A stretch of DNA of 64,000 nt from Agrostemma githago (Eukaryota; Streptophyta; Magnoliopsida; Caryophyllales; Caryophyllaceae), in assembly GCA_958450325.1 (NCBI GenBank), contig OY288241.1, positions 42,904,278 to 42,968,277 of the forward strand, written 5' to 3'. Position 1 is the stretch's first letter, and each line of letters starts with the position of its first letter. The notes beneath the pieces were generated by a model that did no database searches, was not told where the DNA came from, and saw only the letters and a list, made by a program, of their open reading frames with translations. Of this stretch, positions 11,961-23,258 are shown in pieces. A program made the translations under genes and the position numbers.

Positions 11961-12613
11961 CATGCTTTGGGACGATATTCCGCTCCCTTGTGCCCATGTT
12001 AGCTCGAACATGCTCTCGGACAATGGATTCCTATCAAAATAATAGGAAAACTACCCAAAAACAAGTAAAATGCACAAGAGAGGTCGTTAGAGTGAGATAG
12101 ACTCAAAAAGGGCGATAATCGCACACAAATCTCACAAACATGATAGGAAACCGAGCTTAGATGGGTGGAAAAGCGGTCCAAATTTGACACACATCAGAAC
12201 TACATGCACCAAGTTGATAAAAAGCCTAACTAAAGTACTTGCTGAACTAACAAAGTAAGAAATCGACAAAAACTGCAAAGAAAAAAAAAAGAAAATTACC
12301 TGAAAATTCTAGTTCTAAAGCACAATCATCAGAATCGTCGCCTATTAATATACAAAGTGTGAAACCCCTATCTCTGAAGCACATTCAGCCGTAGGAACAA
12401 AAAAACCTCCAAAATCCACACAAATGTGACCACAAAATCAAACTCGTGATGCAAAATTCATACATCTCTCAATAAACATACTCCATAAAAGAAACAAATC
12501 CATGTACATCGTGCATCCTACAACGTAACATAAAAATGAAAATCAACCCATTATAAAAATGATTAATACCGGGTTTACTTAAAAAATGTCAAAAAAAAGA
12601 TGCAAAAATATGA
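11961..12613. other. Unassigned AT-rich sequence
   Basis: I see no gene or element end. A short phrase (CTACATGCACCAAGTTGAT near 12192) recurs at about 21957 on the other side of E2, hinting that an older repeat or duplicated segment flanks E2. Confidence 0.4.
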
Positions 12614-12618
12614 CATAC

Positions 12619-14770
12619 TGTAGACACCCACATTTTGACCGCCAGGTGTCTATAGTAGTTCCCGCCAAACACCCGATGATGATTGGACGTAAACGTGCTT
12701 TGATAGACTCGGATATGGGCTTGTAATCATAGACATTTGGTTTAGACGTATTAAGGAGTACAAATCTTACAAAATCAACCTCAAATTCAGGCCCAGTGGG
12801 TCGTTTCGAGTCAAATAACACTAATTTGGGTCGAAACCATCACCAGGGGTAAAACCGTCTTTTAGCGACCGAGTCAAAACCCGGTCAAAGATTTTCCCGA
12901 GACACGTGAGTCAGCCGTGACACCTCACACGGCTGATTCCTACCCAAATTCCTACAAAATTTCAGATTCGTTAAAGCATTAAACAATTCCGTTAAAAGGT
13001 AGAATTCGACCTCAAGTAGGAATTCTATCCGGAAACCGAATCAGACATTGACCGAGTACCAAATACTCGGCCAACACACCCCCAACCAGCCGAGATACCT
13101 TTCTTCTTTGCCAAGAAAGCGGAATTCTTATGCTTCTCCAACTCCTACGTTTCCTATCCTAAGCGGTATTCAAACTCTTCTAACCCAAGGTCGGGAACCT
13201 CCTATAAATAGGACCTCCCATCCAACACTTTTTAACAACATAACAACATCAGAATTAACACCGAAAAACACATCACAACATCAGAAAAACATCATATCAC
13301 ACACAACAATAAACCCCAAAAAAACAGCCTCATAACACGGTTTTCATACAACCTCGATATCTAGCAAATCCCGACACCTTTCCGAAGCCTCGAAGCCCCG
13401 AGAAACTGTCCCACCGTCCGGCCAAACCCGACGTCCAAACCACCCACCTAAACCGACACCCTAAACTCATCCTCATCATCTCGACGCTCCTAAGTTTAAG
13501 CCACTTTCCGACGAGCCTTATCCCGAGAAAACAAAGCATGTAGGTTGAGGGTGTTTCAAATCCCGTTTTTCTCCCTTTCACAATTTTTTGTCACGATTTT
13601 TTTTGTCACAATCTTTTGTCACGATTTTTTTTTTGTCACAATTGTTTTTACGATTTTTTTTTCTGTCACAAATTTTTTTGTCATAATTTTTCGTCCAATT
13701 TTTGTTCTTTTTCCAAAACAATTTTCAAAACGTTTTTTTACTTTTTCCAAAATCATTCTAACTATTTGATAGCGATTTCATAATCGAATATCGAATACGA
13801 CGAATATCGAAAATATGAATCGGGTATAAATTAATCCATATTTGTACGCGATTTATAAAAATTAACGATTTTCGACAAAGCAAAAAAACCGAACAGACCG
13901 CCACGAGAGTCGCGCGCCTGTCAGGCGACTCGCGCGGTGGCCTGGTTGGCCGGGTCCTCTTTTTTTCGTTTCCTCGCTTTTTTATTTTTTTTTATTCTCT
14001 TCGAGTCTTAGATAAAAAGCGACTTTCGCGACATATTTCGATAAATACCTTTTTTTTGACCTCGGTCAACGCGTGCTAATCCATCACGTGACGTAAATCT
14101 TTTCAAAAATCATGCATATTATTTATTTACATCTTTATTCGATTTATTCAACCGTTACTAACTCGTTTGCTCCTTCTTTGTAGCGATTTATTTTTATCGT
14201 TTGTTTTATTAGACTAAAACGAATTCACATGCTAAAATAACTTTGACGTTATTAGTTTAACATGCATTAAACGACTTAGCAACCCATTTATTTATTTTCC
14301 TCACATGTCTTAGGAAAATAATCTCTGCATATCATTCAATCGTCGAACTAACGCGTGTACACAAAACCGAACGATATCTTAGTAAAGGCCGCTAAGTGCG
14401 GGCGGGGTTGGGTGTTCTCGCTGAACTTCCCAACACGTACCCTCACCCCTTACTCAGAACCGTGGTTTCCGGATGTCCGAAACCATTGGCAACGAGAGTC
14501 ATTCAATATACGATTAACCGCTCAAGTCGGCATCGGTATCGAACTGCAAAGGGACGAACCCGATAAACTCTGACATCGAAAATGGGTCAGGCTTTAAGTA
14601 TGGCCCACTACGACATAGAGTGGGTTCGAATGGTTCCGAATAACCATAAAATTTGGTGACGACTCCTACTTCGATTTAAAATTCTATTCGATCCATCTCA
14701 TATGGAAATTCTATCGCCTCCCCAAAACCCGCGCTTCGCTGCGTCGGGGTGGACCTATGTCATGTCCACA
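12619..14770 (+). repeat. E2 5' LTR (2152 bp)
   Basis: TGTAGACACCC to TCCACA, directly followed by the PBS. It has one copy of the hairpin block (about 13755-13975) that is doubled in E1 and E4. A T-rich TTTTTTGTCACAA-like run (13580-13690) precedes the block. Confidence 0.96.
13203..13210 (+). promoter_or_regulatory. TATA box of E2 5' LTR
   Basis: TATAAATA, about 585 bp from the LTR start, at the place equivalent to the other elements. Confidence 0.7.
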
Positions 14771-14773
14771 ATT

Positions 14774-14791
14774 TGGCGACTCCGCTGGGGA
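14774..14791 (+). other. PBS of E2 (tRNA-Arg)
   Basis: TGGCGACTCCGCTGGGGA, three bases after the LTR, identical to E1 and E3. Confidence 0.87.
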
Positions 14792-17221
14792 TTAACTGAT
14801 GTGTCACTTACCATCGGCATCCTCAGGATGAGACTCGAAAAGAAATCGTTCGATTAGTAATGTACACGTTTTAGTTCAATGGTTCATGCATAACCCCGTT
14901 CTTTCCCGGGCCGGTTACTTGTGACCGACGTCCCACTATACCACGGTGCATTCCCACTTGGGTGCACTAAAGACTTCGATGGCGGAACTCGCATGGGTTT
15001 TACGGCAGATTCTAAGACCAACTCGGCTTAGGAGGTCCGTCCTGATTTGCGAGAATGCGATCGTTGTTGGTATAGACCCTATTCGACCGACCGAGACTTA
15101 GACTAAGAGCATACATGGCGTCGTTATACTGTTTCCATGACTACATGCTACTTGATCTTCTTTGGTCTTTTTCAAAAAACGTCATTTTCAAAAAATTTAC
15201 ATCTTTTCAAACCCGTCTATTTTTCAAAACCCGGAAAGCTACCGAATTTAGGACTTATGATTTTGACTCAAAATAGCCTATTTTTAGCCGGTATGCTGTC
15301 CAAACCTTTTCAAAAAAAAAGCGCCCGAAATCTCGGCCCGATAACCTTTTTCTCGGTTTTCAAAAAAATCGGGCCATCCTATCCGACCTTGCTCGGTTTT
15401 CAAATCCAAATTCCCTTTTCAAAACTTTCTTCTTCTTAGGACTTCCCGTATTTAGCAGTGTCGGGTATTGTCATAAGTCGTTAGAGTCTATAGCGTCGAA
15501 ACTCCGTCGATCATACCTCACGAGTTTCTTCCCCATCCCAGTCCGCCTTATTTGTCGAGGCACGGTCCACCTACGTAGGACAAACTCCTACAAAGGGAAG
15601 CCCATTTACACAATCGAGTCCAAAGTCTGGGGATTTCACACACGGATCTTTCTTCGAACGGGACTAGGCCCACTTTGCCAAAACCCAGGGAGAGTCCACC
15701 ATCCACGAGTAGTCACCCGTCTAGGAGTCGGTCTTCAGTCCCACTCGGGGGCTACCCTTTAGCGGGGCGATCAATCACGGTTGCTCTAAGGATCAGGTCT
15801 TACACGTGTTGGCTCACGTACCCCACTTTCGAGTCACTTAGATGTCGCACCATTTGAGTCCTATCAAAGTCTTTAGTCTCACTCGGGGGTTGTCCTCCAC
15901 CCGAGCAGTTAACCACGGTCACCTTAAGGGGTACCCTACGTTCATCCTGCACCGGCGTCCTTATGATGCCTTCTTCGTGTCGTACCTATGCTACGAATAC
16001 TCGAGTCACCTAGGGTTAGGTCACCACGGTTGGTCCGAGCACGTGTTACGGTCAAACACGGTCGCCCCCATTTTCGGATTCACCCTTATGCAGCTCGAGT
16101 CCAATTCGCAGTCGTTACCTCGTCTAGATCAACGTTCGAGTATCCCGGTCCAAGAGTCTTTGTCGACCCGTCACCCCGGGCCGTGTCTAGTTTGACTCCC
16201 TCACTTGCACTTGCGCAAAGCCGAGTTTAGGCGAGTCGTGACACCCGTCGTTCTCTCCAATCAAAGACCTTACCAAAAAAAAAAAACCAATCGAGCATCC
16301 GAGTCCGGATTTGATTCGAGTCTAAGTCTGAGTTCGAGTCTAGGATACCTTACATCCTCATTTCCAAATCAAAGTCAGAGTCAGAGTCAGCGGTATTCTG
16401 TCCTCTTTTCACATTTCAATAAAATCAGCTTTTCTATATACTTTTCTTATGTGTTTCCGAGAACATGATTAACACCATCATACACTGTGAGCACACGCAC
16501 GTGACTATTATAGGCACATCTATAATGACTGCAGGAAACCGAGCCCGTGTTTTCCTTTTACCTATTCCATGTCTGGTATAGAAAGCCACATAACTACCCG
16601 TAGCATGAGCATATCGAATCCTATGACAAATCTGGGTAGTCTCCTAGTTTGGGTTCAAGACGGAAGGCAAGCCCACTTCCCACAATAAACACCCATCCAA
16701 TAAGACTAGCCAGTCCCTACCTTAGGTGTTAGTCTGACCGACAAAAAAAGCTGGACAAAAAAATCAAAAGTCCAAGAGAAAAAAAAAAGCAAAGGCCAAA
16801 ACAAAAAAGTTGGCCATGATCAAAAAAGAATTATCAACATCTCTCGACCAGACACGGTCAACTCAAATGAATCCCATGACCGGGGCTAAGAGGTCAACCC
16901 AAAGAATTCAAAAACCCATGACCGTGAAACGGTCAATTCAAAAATTATCAATACCCATACCATCCAATAGGGGAGAGACAGTCAAGCTGGTCAGCTAACT
17001 CCACATCTAGCCTTCCCACATTACAACCCTCAAGACCTTCTCGAGACCTAGGCTAGAGACAGCCCAAAATTTTGAGGATTCAAGCTCCATAGGATACACC
17101 CTAACCTTTAGGGCCAGACATGGAAACCAGATCCCGCATTATCAAACCTGCCCGATCAAAGTTCGAGCCATTCTACTCGACTTCCCCTTTACATAACAAA
17201 ATTCACAATCACCATACAAAG

Positions 17222-17437
17222 ACCCGAGAGCAAAACTCGTTAAAATCCCCGAGAGCAAAACTCGTTAAAATCCCCGAGAGCAAAACTCATTAAAATCCCT
17301 CGTTAAAATCCCCGAGAGCAAAACTCGTTAAAATCCCCGAGAGCAAAACTCGTTAAAATCCCCGAGAGCAAAACTCATCAAATCCCCGAGAACAGAACTC
17401 GTTAAAATCCCCGAGAGCAAAACTCGTTAAAATCTCA
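17222..17437 (+). repeat. ~25-bp tandem repeat in E2
   Basis: Units of CGAGAGCAAAACTCGTTAAA plus ATCCC, about 8-9 copies, with one shortened unit near 17300. Homologous to the array in E1. Confidence 0.9.
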
Positions 17438-17696
17438 TCCCAATTCTCCTCATTTAAACCAGTTACCAGCCCCAAACACGGGAACTCAACTTGCAGTCGG
17501 CATAGAACATGCCCAAATAGTTCACACCACCTCTGGGGGCTACCCCGGAGAACGTTCACAGTCACAGGATCAACATCCTAACTATTCTAGCCCTTTGATC
17601 AAGACATCACTGGGAATGCACCTAGCCTACACCATCGTTGTGGCTAGTTACACACAAAGCCCTAGTAAACTAGGCACCATAATACATCTTTCAACA

Positions 17697-17765
17697 CTGA
17701 ACTACGGCTTGGTTTGATTTCACTACACGTGAATACGTAGGCAGCCTTTCAACAAGGGCACAACC
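17697..17765 (+). other. Conserved 3' box (E2 copy)
   Basis: CTGAACTACGGCTTGG, TTTGATTTCAC, then ATACGTAGGCAGCC and GCACAACC, as in E1 and E3. Confidence 0.65.
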
Positions 17766-18637
17766 ACCCACATTGACACACATTCAAAAAGCGTCATCAT
17801 TCCGGTCACGACACCATCATGTTCTCAACAGCTAGCTTTGTCGTCCTGGGGGCTTCTTCTAGGCAGAAGTTCTCCATCCACTCACATAATCCAAATACTT
17901 TCAAAATCTAGCCACCTTTCTATAGTGTGTCCTAGTACTCGGCTCAGCCGAAGACAAGAATCTGTCAGGACTCGAGGCAATACCCACTTTGGAAATGTAC
18001 CCAAAAATCAAAGATCCGAAAAGAACACCAGCCTACAGCATTGCTACTACTGGGTCCTGTCATTACAAAGTACATATCTTTCTCATTCCGAGGATTCGAC
18101 CATGTTGTCACTCGCCTAGGCTACGGAATAGCGCAACTTAAGAGTCTTGTCATATTAGGTGGCCCATCCCCTACCGAGTCATGGTCCAACCCTTAGAGAG
18201 TCCAGTAGTGTCTGTCAACTCGTCTTGTCGCGCCCAGAGTCGAGTCGGTCGGTATATCTCTCTCTTCAAATTCTCATTTTAAAATTCGCAAAACTTAGCC
18301 ATTTGAGAAAATCCCTTTCCTATTCACCACGGGAATAGGAATTTTTATCACACTTCATCTAGGCATACAGGCCTAACCAGAGACTTTAGGAGTCCGTGTC
18401 AGAATCGGATTAGGAATCAAGCCATCCCAAGCATTCTAATTTCCCAAAAAAATCATTTTCTTTCCAAAAAATCAATCAAAAATCATTTCTTCCCCAGAAT
18501 GAGTCAGTGTTTCGCCTAAATGTTACATGCAATTTGTTATGTATCAACAGACAGGTACCCCAAGACTCCCCGAAGAATTCTCAAAGACTCCCCAGTGGAA
18601 GGATCATGCAACATTTCTACTAAGAAATCGGGAGTAT

Positions 18638-18880
18638 CTGTAAGCGGATACACCCAGAGCTTCCAAGGCAAGCTCCCGCGCTATTCCAAGATGGGATGTG
18701 CCTGTAAACAGACACACCCAAGACTTTTTAGGAGAAGTCCCCGCGCTATTCCAAGACGGGATGTGTCTGTAAACAGACACACCGAAGACTTTTTAGGAGA
18801 AGTCCCCGCGCAATTCTAAGACAGGATGTACCTGTAAACAGGTATACCCATAGCTTCCAAGGCAAGCTCCCGCGACATTA
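18638..18880 (+). repeat. 65-bp tandem repeat with hairpin core, 4 copies
   Basis: Copies begin at about 18638, 18702, 18767 and 18832. The core TGTCTGTAAACAGACACACC contains the inverted pair GTCTGT/ACAGAC. The rest of the unit reads AGGAGAAGTCCCCGCGC and similar. E3 has related, more degenerate phrases at 51970-52370 (CAGCATACAGGTACACC). Confidence 0.85.
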
Positions 18881-19037
18881 TTAACATCAACACAGGTATG
18901 ATTTCTATCTTATGGCTGGCAAGCTCTTAACGCAGGTCTAATGGACCATAAACGACCCGATCGGAAGTCTGCCAGAATTTAATCCTTGATTGACCTGGTG
19001 TGGCTACTCTGACTTTTGCCTTGTCCAAGCCTCAGTC

Positions 19038-19050
19038 AGAGTGGGGGCTC
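19038..19050 (+). other. Polypurine tract of E2
   Basis: AGAGTGGGGGCTC directly before the 3' LTR, identical to E1 and E3. Confidence 0.8.
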
Positions 19051-21203
19051 TGTAGACACCCACATTTTGACCGCCAGGTGTCTATAGTAGTTCCCGCCAA
19101 ACACCCGATGATGATTGGACGTAAACGTGCTTTGATAGACTCGGATATGGGCTTGTAATCATGGACATTTGGTTTAGACGTATTAAGGAGTACAAATCTT
19201 ACAAAATCAACCTCAAATTCAGGGCCCAGTGGGTCGTTTCGAGTCAAATAACACTAATTTGGGTCGAAACCGTCACCAGGGGTAAAACCGTCTTTTAGCG
19301 ACCGAGTCAAAACCCGGTCAAAGATTTTCCCGAGACACGTGAGTCAGCCGTGACACCTCACACGGCTGGTTCCTACCCAAATTCCTACAAAATTTCAGAT
19401 TCGTTAAAGCATTAAACAATTCCGTTAAAAGGTAGAATTCGACCTCAAGTAGGAATTCTATCCGGAAACCGAATCAGACATTGACCGAGTACCAAATACT
19501 CGGCCAACACACCCCCAACCAGCCGAGATACCTTTCTTCTTTGCCAAGAAAGCGGAATTCTTATGCTTCTCCAACTCCTACGTTTCCTATCCTAAGCGGT
19601 ATTCAAACTCTTCTAACCCAAGGTCGGGAACCTCCTATAAATAGGACCTCCCATCCAACACTTTTTAACAACATAACAACATCAGAATTAACACCGAAAA
19701 ACACATCACAACATCAGAAAAACATCATATCACACACAACAAGAAACCCCAAAAAAACAGCCTCATAACACGGTTTTCATACAACCTCGATATCTAGCAA
19801 ATCCCGACACCTTTCCGAAGCCTCGAAGCCCCGAGAAACTGTCCCACCGTCCGGCCAAACCCGACGTCCAAACCACCCACCTAAACCGACACCCTAAACT
19901 CATCCTCATCATCTCGACGCTCCTAAGTTTAAGCCACTTTCCGACGAGCCTTATCCCGAGAAAACAAAGCATGTAGGTTGAGGGTGTTTCAAATCCCGTT
20001 TTTCTCCCTTTCACAATTTTTTGTCACGATTTTTTTTGTCACAATCTTTTGTCACGATTTTTTTTTTATCACAATTGTTTTTACGATTTTTTTTTCTGTC
20101 ACAAATTTTTTTGTCACAATTTTTCGTCCAATTTTTGTTCTTTTTCCAAAACAATTTTCAAAACGTTTTTTTACTTTTTCCAAAATCATTCTAACTATTT
20201 GATAGCGATTTCATAATCGAATATCGAATACGACGAATATCGAAAATATGAATCGGGTATAAATTAATCCATATTTGTACGCGATTTATAAAAATTAACG
20301 ATTTTCGACAAAGCAAAAAAACCGAACAGACCGCCACGAGAGTCGCGCGCCTGTCAGGCGACTCGCGCGGTGGCCTGGTTGGCCGGGTCCTCTTTTTTTC
20401 GTTTCCTCGCTTTTTTATTTTTTTTTATTCTCTTCGAGTCTTAGATAAAAAGCGACTTTCGCGACATATTTCGATAAATACCTTTTTTTTGACCTCGGTC
20501 AACGCGTGCTAATCCATCACGTGACGTAAATCTTTTCAAAAATCATGCATATTATTTATTTACATCTTTATTCGATTTATTCAACCGTTACTAACTCGTT
20601 TGCTCCTTCTTTGTAGCGATTTATTTTTATCGTTTGTTTTATTAGACTAAAACGAATTCACATGCTAAAATAACTTTGACGTTATTAGTTTAACATGCAT
20701 TAAACGACTTAGCAACCCATTTATTTATTTTCCTCACATGTCTTAGGAAAATAATCTCTGCACATCATTCAATCGTCGAACTAACGCGTGTACACAAAAC
20801 CGAACGATATCTTAGTAAAGGCCGCTAAGTGCGGGCGGGGTTGGGTGTTCTCGCTGAACTTCCCAACACGTACCCTCACCCCTTACTCAGAACCGTGGTT
20901 TCCGGATGTCCGAAACCATTGGCAACGAGAGTCATTCAATATACGATTAACCGCTCAAGTCGGCATCGGTATCGAACTGCAAAGGGACGAACCCGATATA
21001 CTCTGACATCGGAAATGGGCCAGGCTTTAAGTATGACCCACTACGACATAGAGTGGGTTCGAATGGTTCTGAATAACCATAAAATTCGGTGGTGACTCCT
21101 ACTTCGATTTAAAATTCTATTCGATCCATCTCATATGGAAATTCTATCGCCTCCCCAAAACCCGCGCTTCGCCGCGTCGGGGTGGACCTATGTCATGTCC
21201 ACA
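19051..21203 (+). repeat. E2 3' LTR (2153 bp)
   Basis: TGTAGACACCC to TCCACA, a near-identical copy of 12619-14770 with one extra G in its early part. TATA box at 19636-19643. Confidence 0.96.
19636..19643 (+). promoter_or_regulatory. TATA box of E2 3' LTR
   Basis: TATAAATA at the conserved place. It points toward the host gene, whose coding start is about 3.6 kb downstream. Confidence 0.6.
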
Positions 21204-21208
21204 CATAC

Positions 21209-22590
21209 ATCCTGTCCTACAAACCAACATAAAAATTAAACTCAACAAATCCTAGATTTGAATTTCTATACCGATTTTATAAACCAAGCTCACCAAAACT
21301 AATCCTCCCAAATCCGATGTCAATTCAAAAAGTTCAGCTACACTTCGAAGCAAATGAGACAAATGTCTTTTGCCCGAAGACGCAACCTTTCTGTACGCAC
21401 ACCACCCTAGCCATCACATTTTGTCATTTCCCTTAATTTTCAAATTCTAATCACTTCAAGGTCGTAGTAACTCAAAATACATGCCATTGTCTCACTCATC
21501 AGCCCAATAACATGGTGCAACTTCAGGACACAACATTCATAAAATTTAGACCGTTAAATTTCCATATCAGTCAAGCCCTCACAATAACAAAGAATGAAAT
21601 ATGAACTTGGTTTACTTTAAAGAAGGGAAAAAAGATGGAAAATTAAGTTACATAAGTAGATCTCTCTTTACGCACAGTTTCTACGGACATCACGACCTTG
21701 TGGATTAACGAAACTCGATTGTTTAGACTCCCAAGAATCATGATCTTTAGCTTCTGTTTCGAGTTGAAGTGCAGGAGTTTTTGTATTCGAGTAGATAATA
21801 CTTGTACCCGTTAATTTGAAGACATAGAATTTTAAGTAAGAAAATTAACATACGAATATGAGCACATCAACAAAAAAAATATCATGGAAGAAAACATAAA
21901 ATAACCAATATAATTAATAACAGAATATGATTTCGATCAAGTTTCATACACAGACTACATGCACCAAGTTGATTGTGGCAACGTTGAGCTCCAAAATAGC
22001 AATTCAGAAAACATGAAATCCCAGAAAAACTTATCTCCAGGTTCACCATCAAATAGGAAATCCAGGAATTAACACGCTAATTAAAACAATCATCATCAAT
22101 AACGTGAACCTAAATGAACGACCAATCGCAAGATTAAATACCTTAAAAAAATCTAAAATTTTGATCAGAACTACAAAAAGGAGAAGATTGATGCAAATAA
22201 ACACGATTTGATTCCTCGAATTATGAATTGAAATCGGATTCCATGGTTTATAAGTCGAGTTTGGATTTGACGATTCCGCAATTATTCGATACTGAATGGA
22301 GGAGTCAATTTGTGTTGCGATTAAGGATTGATGTTGGAGGCAGATATGGGGAATTCACGATGAAAATGAGGGATTGAACTGTGACAATGAGAAGGAGTGA
22401 ATTAATGTTAGGGCTGATGTTGAATGAATTAAAACAATTTATTTAGTTGGGGAGGGAAGTTGGGAGAGGAAGTCACTGGGGAGTTAGAGGAGACGGTTTG
22501 GGCGAGAATGGAGAAGGGAGTTTTGGTGGAATACAACTTCATGGCTATGGCAGTTGTTTTTTAACTGAATTAATACAAACATTAGACGCC
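21209..22590. other. Intergenic region left of the host gene; possible divergent transcript
   Basis: AT-rich, with no coding frame that I can support. Read on the minus strand, 22500 to 22141 is CT-rich, looks like a plant 5' untranslated exon, and ends in AAG followed by GTATTT, a reasonable splice donor near 22141. A gene transcribed leftward from the same promoter region, with its body interrupted or displaced by E2, is possible but unproven. Confidence 0.3.
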
Positions 22591-23258
22591 ATGTCAGTGT
22601 CAACTCATTGTCATTTAGGATGTTGATGTGGATCTTGAGGTGGGTGATTCTAAGGCCTTCATTTTCTTCAGCATTAATATATAAAAGATTTTATTTTGAG
22701 AAAATCCAAGGATTGGTAGAAATGGGCGAGCCGATGCGGGCTGACCACGTGTCATTGGGCTGGTTGATAGCTAACCCGCAAGTCGGGTTACGGGGTACGA
22801 ACGGGGCGGACCCGAACGTTCACTTGAACTTGAACGTGTATAGTTCTTTTCTCTCTCACCTCAAAACCCCCCTTTACTTCTCCTTAAAATTCTTTTCTCT
22901 CTCTTCGAAACCCACTTTATCTCTCTTTCCTCCCCCAATTCTTCATCTCTCCTCTAGATCGCCGATTTCCTCGATTTCGCAATCAAATTACTCTCCCTAT
23001 TTATTCAATCTGGACAATCTCGCCTCGATTGATTGGGTTTTTGTTTCGTATTTTTTTAAATTGTCTGCGATACTCTCAAACCCTAGCTATTTTTCGACGA
23101 AAAATTAGGGCTTTTTGGTGCGTTTATGTTATAAGAGGATTGCAGGAGCTTGATGTTTTCTTTGTTGATTCATTTTGCTGTGAAAGCGGTTAATTAGGGT
23201 TCGGTAAATTTTTGATGTTGACAAAAGCAAGGAAAATAGGGGAAAATGCGAGGATATT
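22591..23258 (+). promoter_or_regulatory. Promoter and 5'UTR of the SUO-like gene
   Basis: TATATAAAAG at 22678-22687 and a G-box-like CCACGTGTC near 22743 lie upstream of a strongly CT-rich stretch (22850-23000), typical of a plant 5' leader. A long open frame over this leader has no family resemblance and is probably chance. The transcription start cannot be fixed by eye. Confidence 0.5.

Larger units (their letters stand above)
14792..19037 (+). other. E2 interior, noncoding
   Basis: Leader 14792-16270 matches the E1 leader with many deletions. At 16270-16330, where gag begins in E1, there is only an A-rich junction that passes directly into the GAGTC-rich relic (TCAAAGTCAGAGTCAGAGTC near 16370). 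The rest holds the same blocks as the E1 3' interior. Short open frames are scattered and share nothing with Gag or Pol. Confidence 0.75.
12619..21203 (+). mobile_element. E2: complete non-autonomous Tat-type LTR retrotransposon
   Basis: 8585 bp between perfect 5-bp duplications CATAC (12614-12618 and 21204-21208). LTRs of 2152 and 2153 bp differ by about 17 bases that I counted by eye, roughly 0.8%. The tRNA-Arg PBS and the PPT are intact. The 4.3-kb interior has no recognisable gag, protease or pol, so it is more reduced than E1 although the flanking noncoding blocks are the same. It must have been copied by proteins from another element. Confidence 0.95.

Noticed and set aside
22608..23108. 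166-codon open frame before the SUO-like gene as a separate gene
   Set aside because: It spans the promoter and CT-rich 5' leader, and its low-complexity Ser/Phe/Leu product shows no family features.
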